A DNA stretch of 64,000 bases from Amycolatopsis iheyensis (GTDB lineage Bacteria > Actinomycetota > Actinomycetes > Mycobacteriales > Pseudonocardiaceae), in the NCBI RefSeq assembly GCF_024703995.1, contig NZ_JAMXQV010000008.1:124001-188000 (forward strand), read 5' to 3'. A program made the translations under genes and the position numbers. A model generated the notes under the pieces. The model ran no database searches. It was not told where the DNA came from and saw only the letters and a program-made list of their open reading frames with translations. This document shows positions 32,928 to 40,674 of this stretch, piece by piece (within the stretch, counting starts at the first letter, position 1; each line of letters opens with the position of its first letter).

Positions 32928-33935
32928 TCAGCCCAGGTACTTCTTCAGGTCGTCGAGGACCTTCATCGCCCCGATCGGGCCGAGGCCGAGGAACCACACC
33001 TCGTCGGCGACCGGGATCGCGTGCTTCGCCTTCACCGCGCCCAGCCCGGCCCACAAGCCGCTGCTCGTGACGGCCTTCTCGTCCGCGCTCGGGCCCGCGC
33101 CGTAGCTGGAGTAGAAGATCCAGTCGGCGTCGGCCTCGTCGATGCGCTCCTTGGAGATCTGCGCGGCCAGTTCGTCGATGTTCTGGTTCGCGGGCCGCTC
33201 GAGGCCGACGTCCTTGAGGATGACGCCGATGAACGAAAGGTTGCCGTAGAGCCGGATGTTGCCGGACAGGAAGCGCAGCAGCGAGATCTTCGGCGTGCCC
33301 TTGACCGAGGCCTTCACCTCGTTCGCACGCTTCTGGTAGTCGTTGAGCAGCCCTTCGGCCTTGGTCTCGTCGCCGAGGGAAGCGCCGATCAGCAGCAGGT
33401 TCTCCTTCCACGGGAACCCGGGCCGGATGCTGAACACCGTCGGCGCGATCTTCGACAGCTGCGGGTAGAGGTCGTTGGCCCGCAGCTTGCTGCCGACGAT
33501 CAGGTCCGGCGTCAGCGCGGCGATCTGCTCGAGGTTGAGGTTGTTGATGTCCCCGACGGCCGGGATGCCCTTGACGCGGTCGGCCAGGTAGGACGGCACG
33601 CCGCTCTGCCCGGCGGTCGTGGCCATGCCGACCGGCGTCACGCCGAGCGCGAGGACGTCGTCGAGCTCACCGCTGTCGAGGACGACGACCCGGGTGGGCT
33701 TCTTCTCCAGCTTGGTCTGGCCGAGCGCGTGCGTGACGGTGCGCGGGAAGACACCCGGGCCGACGTCGGCGCCGAGCTTCGCGGTCGCGCTGTCCGCGGT
33801 CGAGAACAGCCGGCCACCGGTGGCGACCTCCTGGTCGCCGACGCCCGAGCTGCTGGGCTTCGCCGGCTGGCCGCACGCGGCGAGCAGGGTGACGGCCGCG
33901 AGTGCCGCGGTCCATCGAGTCCACTTAGGACGCAT
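32928..33935 (-). CDS. Iron-siderophore ABC transporter substrate-binding lipoprotein
   Basis: A 335-residue class III binding protein (FecB/FepB-like). The signal sequence ends in the lipobox LLAAC (near residue 21). The mature part shows KKPTRVVVLDSGELDDVLALGV, DLIVGSKLR and the long linking helix of this class. Its ATG lies 11 bases inside the ATPase gene end, and AAGGAG precedes it. It is the last gene of the iron uptake operon and delivers ferric siderophore to the permeases. Confidence 0.9.
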   Translation of the reverse strand: MRPKWTRWTAALAAVTLLAACGQPAKPSSSGVGDQEVATGGRLFSTADSATAKLGADVGPGVFPRTVTHALGQTKLEKKPTRVVVLDSGELDDVLALGVTPVGMATTAGQSGVPSYLADRVKGIPAVGDINNLNLEQIAALTPDLIVGSKLRANDLYPQLSKIAPTVFSIRPGFPWKENLLLIGASLGDETKAEGLLNDYQKRANEVKASVKGTPKISLLRFLSGNIRLYGNLSFIGVILKDVGLERPANQNIDELAAQISKERIDEADADWIFYSSYGAGPSADEKAVTSSGLWAGLGAVKAKHAIPVADEVWFLGLGPIGAMKVLDDLKKYLG

Positions 33936-34743
33936 CGGGGGCTCCTTCTTCTCGGGGGACGGCCCGCCGCCTGCCGATCGGGACGACCATGGGGGTGCCG
34001 GAAACCGGGTCGTCGATGACCCGGCAGGGCATGCCGAACACGTCGGCGACCAGCTCGGCGGTGAGGATGTCGGCGGGCGCGCCCTCGGCGGCGATCCGCC
34101 CGTCCTTCATCGCGATCAGGTGATCGCCGTAGCGGGCGGCGAGGTTGAGGTCGTGCAGGACGATGACGATCGTCCGGCCGTCCTCGGCGTTCAGCTCGGC
34201 CAGCAGGTCGAGAACCTCGACCTGGTGGGCGATGTCGAGGAACGTCGTGGGCTCGTCGAGCAGCAGCAACGGCGTCCGCTGCGCCAGGGCCATGGCGATC
34301 CAGACGCGCTGGCGCTGCCCGCCGGACAGCTCGTCGACGGGCCGGCCGGCCAGCTCGACGGTGTCGGTCGCGAGCATCGCCTTCGCGACGGCGTCGTCGT
34401 CTTCGGCGCTCCAGCGGCGGAACATCCCCTGGTGCGGGTAGCGGCCGCGGCCGACGAGGTCGGCGACGGTGATGCCCTCGGGCGCGGTCGGCGACTGCGG
34501 CAGCAGGCCGAGCACGGTGGCGACGTCCTTGCTGCGCACCGTCGTGATGCCCTTGCCGTCGAGGTAGACCGCGCCCGCGGTCGGCGTGAGCAGCCGCGCG
34601 AGGCCACGCAGGAGCGTCGACTTCCCGCACGCGTTGGTCCCGACGATCATGGTGACCCGCCCGGGCGGGATCCGGACGGAGAGGTCCTTGACCACGCGCA
34701 GCGGCCCGTAGCCGAGCTCGAGGTGTTCGGTGTGCAGTGTCAC
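33925..34743 (-). CDS. Iron-siderophore ABC transporter ATPase
   Basis: A 272-residue FepC/FecE-type ATPase. Walker A reads GTNACGKST, slightly unlike the usual GPNGCGKST; the signature is LSGGQRQR, Walker B LLLLDEPT, and the H-loop His is in VLHDLN. It powers the two FecCD permeases encoded just upstream. The GTG start is preceded by GAGAGG. Confidence 0.92.
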   Translation of the reverse strand: MTLHTEHLELGYGPLRVVKDLSVRIPPGRVTMIVGTNACGKSTLLRGLARLLTPTAGAVYLDGKGITTVRSKDVATVLGLLPQSPTAPEGITVADLVGRGRYPHQGMFRRWSAEDDDAVAKAMLATDTVELAGRPVDELSGGQRQRVWIAMALAQRTPLLLLDEPTTFLDIAHQVEVLDLLAELNAEDGRTIVIVLHDLNLAARYGDHLIAMKDGRIAAEGAPADILTAELVADVFGMPCRVIDDPVSGTPMVVPIGRRRAVPREEGAPDAS

Positions 34744-34753
34744 GGCGTTCCTC

Positions 34754-35779
34754 TCACATCCGCCCGGCGCGGTTCGCGCTCGCGAGCAGCCACAGCAGGT
34801 AGGGCGCGCCCACGGCGCCGGTCACGACGCCGACCGGCAGCTGCGCGCCGAGCAGGTGCTGCGCGGCGAAGTCGCCCAGCAGCACCACGAGCGCGCCGGT
34901 CAGCGCGGCGGGGACGAGCCCCGCGCGGGCGCCGCCGACGAGCCGGGTCGCGATCGGGTTGGCCACGAAGGCGACGAACGCGACGGGCCCGGCGGCCGCC
35001 GTCGCGAAGGCCGCGAGCGCGACGGCGACCAGCAACAGCGCCAGGCGGCTGCGTTCGACGCGCAGGCCCAGCCCGGCCGCGGTGTCGTCGCCGAGCTGCA
35101 GGCCGGCGAGCTGCCGTCCCATCAGCAACGCCGCGGGGAGCAGCACGACGAGCGCGACGGCGAGCGGCGCCGCGTGGTCCCAGCCGCGGCCGTTGAGATT
35201 GCCGGTGAGCCAGACCAGGGCCTGCTGGGCGAGGGTGACGTCGGCCCAGGTCATCAGGTAGGAGACGACGCTGGTCAGCACGGCGCCGACCCCGACGCCG
35301 ACGAGCACCAGCCGGTAGCCGTGCACCCCACCGCGGCGGGCGAGCAGATAGATCGTGGCGCCGGTGAGCACCGCGCCGGCCAGCGCCGCGGCCGAGACCG
35401 CCGCTCCCCCGGCGCCGAAGAGGACGATCGCGACGACGGCCGCCGCGCTCGCGCCCTGCGTCACGCCGATGACGTCCGGGCTGGCGAGCGGGTTGCGCAG
35501 CAGGCGCTGGAAGAGCGCGCCGGACGTGCCGAAGGCGAGGCCGACGAGGACGCCGGTGACCGCGCGCGGCAGCCGCAGTTCCGTGACGACGTAGGCGGCC
35601 CGGCCGACGCCGCCGCCGAACACGAGCCCCGGCAGGTCCCCGAGCGGCACCGGGAAGTCGCCGACGGCCAAGGAAAGCGCGAAGACCACGACGATGGCCA
35701 GTACCAGCAGCAGTGACACCGAACGGGCGCGCACGGCTCCCCGGCGGCGCGCGGCGGCGATCGACTCGACGGCGCTCAC
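34754..35779 (-). CDS. FecCD-family iron-siderophore permease (second subunit)
   Basis: A 341-residue permease with about ten helices. ELRLPRAVTGVLVGLAFGTSGALFQ, NPLASPDVIGVTQGA and the coupling segment near GLGLRVERSRL are FecCD hallmarks. The GTG overlaps the preceding permease stop by 4 bases (GTGA). With the other FecCD subunit it forms the channel of the importer. Confidence 0.92.
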   Translation of the reverse strand: MSAVESIAAARRRGAVRARSVSLLLVLAIVVVFALSLAVGDFPVPLGDLPGLVFGGGVGRAAYVVTELRLPRAVTGVLVGLAFGTSGALFQRLLRNPLASPDVIGVTQGASAAAVVAIVLFGAGGAAVSAAALAGAVLTGATIYLLARRGGVHGYRLVLVGVGVGAVLTSVVSYLMTWADVTLAQQALVWLTGNLNGRGWDHAAPLAVALVVLLPAALLMGRQLAGLQLGDDTAAGLGLRVERSRLALLLVAVALAAFATAAAGPVAFVAFVANPIATRLVGGARAGLVPAALTGALVVLLGDFAAQHLLGAQLPVGVVTGAVGAPYLLWLLASANRAGRM

Positions 35780-36783
35780 ACCGCCACGACCTTCCGGCGC
35801 CGCACGAGGAGCACGAACACGGGCGCGCCGACGAGCGCGGTGATGATGCCGACCTGGACCTCGGCCGGGCGGGCCACCACGCGGCCGACGACGTCGGAAA
35901 CCAGCAGGAGCAGCGGCGCCAGCAACGCCGAATACGGCAGGAGCCAGCGGTGGTCGGGTCCGGTGATCAGCCGCGCCGCGTGCGGCACGGTGAGCCCGAC
36001 GAAGGCGATCGGCCCGGCGATCGCCGTCGCCGACCCGCACAGCACCACGACGGCCAGCGCGCACACTCCCCGCGCGAGCAGGACGTTCTGCCCCAGCGAG
36101 CGGGCGACGTCCTCGCCGAGCGCGAGGGCGTTGAGCTGCCGGGCGGCGATCAGCGCGAGCAGCACACCGATCACGACGAACGGCACGGCCTGGGTGATCG
36201 TCGCCGCGTCCCGGCCGGTCAGCGAGCCGACCTGCCAGAAGCGGTACTGGTCGAAGGTCGTCTGGTCGGTCAGCAGCAGCGCGCTGGTCACCGAGGCGAG
36301 GGCCGCGGTCACGGCGGCGCCGGCCAGGGCGAGCTTCACCGGTGTCGCGCCCGCGCGGCCGAGGGAGCTGACGCCGTAGACGACGGCCCCGGCGACCGCC
36401 GCGCCCGCGAAGCCGAACCAGACGTACCCGCCGACGCTCACGATGCCGAACGTGCTGATGCCGAGGACGACGAAGAGCGCCGCGCCGGCGTTGACGCCGA
36501 GCAGGCCCGGGTCGGCGAGCGGATTGCGCGTCGCGCCCTGGACGACCGCGCCGGACAGGCCCAGCGCGACGCCGGCGAGCACGCCGGCCAGGGTGCGCGG
36601 GAGCCGGAGCTCGCTGACCACGAGGTGGTCGGGGTTGCCGGCGTCGAAGTGGAAGAGCGCGTCCAGCACGGTGCCGGGGCTCAGGCCGCGGGTGCCGACG
36701 GCGACGCTGAGCAGCACGGCGGCGACGACGGCCGCGGCGAGGACCAGCAGCCCGGCCGTCAGCGGGAGCGATCGGGTCCGCAC
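35776..36783 (-). CDS. FecCD-family iron-siderophore permease (first subunit)
   Basis: A 335-residue permease and first gene of the iron uptake operon. SELRLPRTLAGVLAGVALGLSGAVVQ and NPLADPGLLGVNAGAA are the FecCD signatures. An AAAGG site precedes the GTG, and an iron-regulator box lies 27 bases upstream of the start. Confidence 0.92.
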   Translation of the reverse strand: MRTRSLPLTAGLLVLAAAVVAAVLLSVAVGTRGLSPGTVLDALFHFDAGNPDHLVVSELRLPRTLAGVLAGVALGLSGAVVQGATRNPLADPGLLGVNAGAALFVVLGISTFGIVSVGGYVWFGFAGAAVAGAVVYGVSSLGRAGATPVKLALAGAAVTAALASVTSALLLTDQTTFDQYRFWQVGSLTGRDAATITQAVPFVVIGVLLALIAARQLNALALGEDVARSLGQNVLLARGVCALAVVVLCGSATAIAGPIAFVGLTVPHAARLITGPDHRWLLPYSALLAPLLLLVSDVVGRVVARPAEVQVGIITALVGAPVFVLLVRRRKVVAV

Positions 36784-36809
36784 TGGTCGTTACCTTTGCT
36801 AACAGGTGT

Positions 36810-36828
36810 TTAGGCTTGCCTAATCTAA
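36810..36828 (-). promoter_or_regulatory. IdeR/DmdR/DtxR iron box
   Basis: TTAGGCTTGCCTAATCTAA agrees with the 19-bp IdeR consensus TTAGGTTAGGCTAACCTAA at 15 positions and contains the perfect arms TTAGGC/GCCTAA. It sits just upstream of the first permease gene, so the operon should be repressed by iron-loaded IdeR/DmdR. Confidence 0.8.
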
Positions 36829-36880
36829 GGGGCTGACACTTGAAGGCTCAAGTTCCGTGAGCGGCATCACCGGTCTGAGG

Positions 36881-36909
36881 TTGTCATCCGACCGTTTCCG
36901 ATATATCGT
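36881..36909 (+). promoter_or_regulatory. PadR gene promoter with palindrome over the -10
   Basis: TTGTCA (36881-36886), a 17-base spacer and TATCGT (36904-36909) form a promoter. The 10-bp palindrome CGATATATCG (36899-36908) overlaps the -10 and is a likely autorepressor site. Confidence 0.5.
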
Positions 36910-36945
36910 GAACGTGTCGCAACAGTTCGAGAAAGGAACACAGAC

Positions 36946-37572
36946 ATGCGTAGGCAACGACACCCCTTCGCCCACGAGCGTGGGCGCACACCCTTCGGCC
37001 CCTTCGGTGGTTTCGGCGAGTTCCCCCCGGGCTTCGGCCCTGGCGGTGGACGCGGTCGTGGTCATGGACCGGGCAGGCGGGGTCACGGCGGACGGCGCAG
37101 CCGCCGCGGTGACGTCCGCGCCGCGATCCTGGCGCTGCTCGCCGAGCAGCCCCGGCACGGCTACGAGATCATCCGCGAAATCGGCGAGCGCTCCGGCGGT
37201 TTCTGGCGGCCGAGCCCCGGCTCGGTCTACCCGACGCTGCAGCTGCTGGCCGACGAAGGCCTGGTCATCAGCAAGGACGAGCACGGCAAGAAGCTGTTCG
37301 AGCTGACCGACGCCGGCCGCACCGCCGCGGAAGAGCAGGACAGCACCCCGCCGTGGGAGCAGATCGCGCAGGACGTCGACCCGACCGAGGTCGGGCTGGC
37401 CAAGGCGGGCAAGAACCTCGCCGCGGCCGTCGTGCAGATCATGCGCGCGGGCACCGAGAGCCAGCAGGCCCGCGCGGCCGAGGTGCTCAACGACGCCCGG
37501 CGCTCGCTCTACGGCATCCTCGGCGAAGACGAGGACGAGTCCTCGGCTTCCGGCGAAGCCGCGGCCGAGTGA
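36946..37572 (+). CDS. PadR-family regulator with Gly/Arg-rich N-terminus
   Basis: A 208-residue regulator. Residues about 15-55 are low-complexity Gly/Pro/Arg (PFGGFGEFPPGFGPGGGRGR). The PadR winged helix follows at 56-125 (AAILALLAEQPRHGYEIIREIG, SPGSVYPTLQLLADEGLV), then a helical tail. AAAGGA precedes the ATG. The basic Gly-rich arm could add non-specific DNA binding. The targets are unknown; autoregulation is suggested by the palindrome over its -10. Its 3' end overlaps the convergent methyltransferase gene by 64 bases. Confidence 0.87.
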   Translation: MRRQRHPFAHERGRTPFGPFGGFGEFPPGFGPGGGRGRGHGPGRRGHGGRRSRRGDVRAAILALLAEQPRHGYEIIREIGERSGGFWRPSPGSVYPTLQLLADEGLVISKDEHGKKLFELTDAGRTAAEEQDSTPPWEQIAQDVDPTEVGLAKAGKNLAAAVVQIMRAGTESQQARAAEVLNDARRSLYGILGEDEDESSASGEAAAE

Positions 37573-38321
37573 CCTGGCAGGACGAGGCCGGTGGGCTTGA
37601 CCCGCGCGTGGACGCGGTAGCCCACCGGCAGCGTCAGGTCCTTCGCGCGATTCCCGTTACGCTGCAAGGACTCCGCAATCGCCTGTTCGGCGACCGGCTT
37701 GCTGAACTCGATCTTCAGCACCGCTTCGAGGTCGCTCGCGGTCTCGAAGCGCCACTCGGTGGCCACCCGGCGGCAGCCGAACCCGGCCCGGGCGAAGAAC
37801 CGTTCGACGGCGCCCGGGTCGTAGTGCGGTAGGTCGGCGCGCATCCAGCCGCCGTAGGGCTCGCTGGTCACGTCGAGGTCCACGATCAGCAGCGTCCCGC
37901 CCGGCCGCAGCACCCGCTCGGCTTCGGCCAGCCCGGGCTCGCACCCGGGCCCGAAGAAGTACGCCGTGCGCGCGTGGACGACGTCGACGCTCGCGCTGCG
38001 GACCGGCAGCCGCTGGGCCCGGCCCAGCTTCACGTCCACGTTCGACAGACCCCGCACACGCTTCAACGCGTGCTTCACCAACGGCTCGTGCGGTTCCACG
38101 CCGAGCACCGACCGCGCGTCCCGGGCGAAGCGCGGCAAGTGGAACCCGTCACCGCAGCCGACATCCAGCACGTCCCGGCCGGCCCAGTCGGCTTCCTCGC
38201 GCAGCACGCGCCAGATCTCGTCACCGCTGTCCTGCGCCCGGTTCTCCAGCTCGTAATCGGCCTGGTAGTACCAGATGTTCGGACTCGGCACGACCTCCGC
38301 GCGCCGCGACGACCACCGCAC
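37509..38321 (-). CDS. SAM-dependent class I methyltransferase
   Basis: A 270-residue methyltransferase of the UbiE/Coq5 type. Motif I is VLDVGCGDGFHLPRF, motif II region VLGVEPHE, and the post-motif VLRPGGTLLIVDLD. The substrate is unknown. The GTG start has AGGAG seven bases upstream. The last 21 codons overlap the end of the PadR gene on the other strand, an unusually long tail-to-tail overlap; a shorter true reading frame is not available because the first stop is there. Confidence 0.82.
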   Translation of the reverse strand: MRWSSRRAEVVPSPNIWYYQADYELENRAQDSGDEIWRVLREEADWAGRDVLDVGCGDGFHLPRFARDARSVLGVEPHEPLVKHALKRVRGLSNVDVKLGRAQRLPVRSASVDVVHARTAYFFGPGCEPGLAEAERVLRPGGTLLIVDLDVTSEPYGGWMRADLPHYDPGAVERFFARAGFGCRRVATEWRFETASDLEAVLKIEFSKPVAEQAIAESLQRNGNRAKDLTLPVGYRVHARVKPTGLVLPGHSAAASPEAEDSSSSSPRMP

Positions 38322-38435
38322 TCCGCTGCTCCTTCCGGGTCCCTTCGCCGCCGGCAGTGATTTTCCGGCGACAGATTCTTGGCGGAAAACTTACGGATCA
38401 CGCCTAGAATTCGGAGGGTCTCGGGAGGAGCACTC

Positions 38436-39281
38436 ATGGCAATCGGCCCGTCCAGTACCCCGTCCCCGGTCCCGGCCGGAATTCCGTGCTGGATCGAGCT
38501 GGCCTGCCGCGAGCAGGCCGTCGCGGAGAGATTCTACGGTGCGCTCTTCGGCTGGACGTACACCACTCAACGAGATCCGGCGACGTCCGACGGGCGCTAC
38601 GCGATCGCGACGATGACCAACCTCCCGGTCGGCGGGCTCTACCGCGCCGCGCAGGGCGCGCCGCTGGGCTGGATGCCGCACCTGTCGGTGCCGCACACCG
38701 CGAGCGCGGCCGAATGGGTGGAACACCTCGGCGGGCAGCTGACGCTCGGCCCGATGCCGATTCCGCAGCGCGGCACGATTCTGCACGCCTACGACGCGTG
38801 CGGCGCGCCCGTGGTGTTCTGGGAGGTGCCGCCGGACTGGGAGTTCGTCACCGGGATCCCCAACACCTTCAGCGGCGCGGACCTCAACACGCACGACGGC
38901 GTCGCGGCGGATCACTTCTACACCAAGCTGTTCACCTACGGCAGCCACCAGATCGGCGACGGCGAGTCGCTGGACTACGTCGAATGGCTCATCGAGCACG
39001 AGCCGGTGCTGTACCGGTACGTGATGGGCTCGGAGTACAGCCTGGACACCCCGCCGCACTGGCTCGTCTACTTCGACATCGACCCGGCCCGCGGTGTCGA
39101 CGCGGTCGCGGGCGAGTCGATCATGAACGGCGGCACGGTCGTGATCCAGCCCTATGACACGCCGTTCGGCCGGATGGCGATCCTCGCCGACCCGGAAGGC
39201 GCCGTCTTCGCGGTGATCGACCACTCGCGGGTCTCCGAGGAATGGGGCCGCGCGGAGGTCGACGACCCCTACGACGACTGA
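38436..39281 (+). CDS. VOC-family protein with two glyoxalase-like domains
   Basis: A 281-residue protein built of two vicinal-oxygen-chelate halves: GIPCWIELACREQAVAERFY GALFGWTY opens the first, and AADHFYTKLFTYGSHQIGDG with DPEGAVFAVID the second. Such proteins include glyoxalases and resistance proteins. The ATG has GGGAGGAG upstream and TAGAAT at 38405-38410 is the probable -10. It diverges from the methyltransferase gene. Confidence 0.82.
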   Translation: MAIGPSSTPSPVPAGIPCWIELACREQAVAERFYGALFGWTYTTQRDPATSDGRYAIATMTNLPVGGLYRAAQGAPLGWMPHLSVPHTASAAEWVEHLGGQLTLGPMPIPQRGTILHAYDACGAPVVFWEVPPDWEFVTGIPNTFSGADLNTHDGVAADHFYTKLFTYGSHQIGDGESLDYVEWLIEHEPVLYRYVMGSEYSLDTPPHWLVYFDIDPARGVDAVAGESIMNGGTVVIQPYDTPFGRMAILADPEGAVFAVIDHSRVSEEWGRAEVDDPYDD

Positions 39282-40594
39282 CGCACGAGCAGCGTCAGCC
39301 CCGCCACCAGCGCGTACCCGGCCGCCACCAGCCACATCCCGGCGGCCGGGAGCAGCGCGCCGACGAGCGCGACCCCGATCGCGCCGCCGGTCTGCCGCGA
39401 CGCGTTGAGCACGCCCGCGGCCAGTCCGGCCTTGCCCGGCAAGGAGTTCATCGCCAGCGACGTCATCGCCGGCATGGCCAGCGAGCAGCCGCCGAACACG
39501 ACCGAGACCACGACGAACACCACGAGCGCGCGGTCCGCGGGCAGCAGCGCGAAGCCGGCCGCTCCGGCCAGCCCGGCCAGCGCGCCCGCGACCATCGGCA
39601 CGCGCGGGCCGAAGCGCCCGGTGAGCCTTCCGCTGAAGAACGCGTTGAGCGCGACCACGACGGTCAGCGGCACCAGCGCCAGCCCGGCGGCGAGCGCGCC
39701 GAGCGACCAGGCGCGTTGCAGGTAGAGCGCCAGGCAGAAGAGCGTGCCGTAGAGGCAGAAGTTGAACAGGCCGCCGATCCCGGTCGCCACCGCGTAGTTC
39801 CGGATCTTCAGGACCCCGAGCGGCAGCACGGGTTCCGCGACGCGCTTCTCGACCGCCACGAACACCACGCCGGCCACCACTCCCCCGGCGAGCAGCACGA
39901 GCGTCGCCGGCGCGAACCACCCGGCGTGCCCGGACTCGATGAACCCGGCCACGAACCCGGCCAGTGACGCCGTGCCGAAGAGCTGCCCGGCGAAGTCGAG
40001 GCGCGTCGTCTCGTGCCGGGGCGGTTCGGCGACCGCCCGGCGCGTCAGGACGATCGCGACGATCCCGACCGGGACGTTGACCGCGAAGACCAGCCGCCAG
40101 TCGGCGAGACCGACCGCGAGCCCGCCGAGCACCGGCCCGGCGGCCAGGCCGGCGCCACTCATGCCGCCCCACACGCCGAGTGCGTGGGCGCGCTGCCGGG
40201 CGTCCGGGAACTGGTGGACGATCAAGGCGAGCGACGACGGCAGCAGCGCGGCGGCGCCCGCGCCCTGCACGGCCCGCGCGGCGATCAGCCAGAGCGCGTC
40301 GTCGGCGAGGGCGCAGGCGATGCTCGCGAGGACGAAGACGGCGACGCCGACCTCGAAGACCCGTCGCGAGCCCCAGCGGTCGCCGGCGGCGCCCCAGGTG
40401 AGCAGGAACGCGGCGAGGGTGACGGTGTAGGCGTCGACGACCCACTGCAGCGCGGCCGTCGAGGGCTCCCCGAAGTCGGCGCCGATCGCGGGCAGGGCCA
40501 GGTTCACGATGGTCGCGTCGAGCGTGATCATCAGGAAGCCCAGGCAGACGGCGCCGAGGGCCAGCTTCGCCGGGGCGCGGGATTCGGTGCGCAT
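39269..40594 (-). CDS. DHA2-type MFS transporter
   Basis: A 441-residue major facilitator similar in layout to the exporter at 20273, with GDRWGSRRVFEVG (motif A), LIAARAVQGAGAA and GAGLAAGPVLGGLAVGLADWR (motif C). It is probably a proton-coupled drug or metabolite exporter. No regulator is adjacent, but a perfect 18-bp palindrome lies 15 bases before the ATG. Its 3' end overlaps the VOC gene by 13 bases. Confidence 0.87.
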   Translation of the reverse strand: MRTESRAPAKLALGAVCLGFLMITLDATIVNLALPAIGADFGEPSTAALQWVVDAYTVTLAAFLLTWGAAGDRWGSRRVFEVGVAVFVLASIACALADDALWLIAARAVQGAGAAALLPSSLALIVHQFPDARQRAHALGVWGGMSGAGLAAGPVLGGLAVGLADWRLVFAVNVPVGIVAIVLTRRAVAEPPRHETTRLDFAGQLFGTASLAGFVAGFIESGHAGWFAPATLVLLAGGVVAGVVFVAVEKRVAEPVLPLGVLKIRNYAVATGIGGLFNFCLYGTLFCLALYLQRAWSLGALAAGLALVPLTVVVALNAFFSGRLTGRFGPRVPMVAGALAGLAGAAGFALLPADRALVVFVVVSVVFGGCSLAMPAMTSLAMNSLPGKAGLAAGVLNASRQTGGAIGVALVGALLPAAGMWLVAAGYALVAGLTLLVRQSS

Positions 40595-40608
40595 GCCCCG
40601 AGTGAAAC

Positions 40609-40626
40609 CCGCCGAAGCTTCGGCGG
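40609..40626. promoter_or_regulatory. Perfect 18-bp palindrome before the MFS gene
   Basis: CCGCCGAAGCTTCGGCGG is fully symmetric with no loop, so a dimeric regulator site is more likely than a terminator. It lies between the MFS start and the cdsA terminator. Confidence 0.5.
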
Positions 40627-40647
40627 TCCACGACGTATCGCCTAGGT

Positions 40648-40668
40648 CTGGGAGGCTCCGCCTCCCAG
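40648..40668 (-). terminator. cdsA terminator hairpin
   Basis: CTGGGAGGC and GCCTCCCAG form a 9-bp stem with a 3-base loop, 6 bases after the cdsA stop. There is no clear T-run. Confidence 0.65.
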
Positions 40669-40674
40669 CGCAGG

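Noticed and set aside
34730..35716. Long plus-strand frame opposite the FecCD permease gene
   Set aside because: It is the low-complexity complement (Arg, Gly, Asp, Gln-rich) of a clear permease gene; GC-rich DNA yields such frames on every strand.
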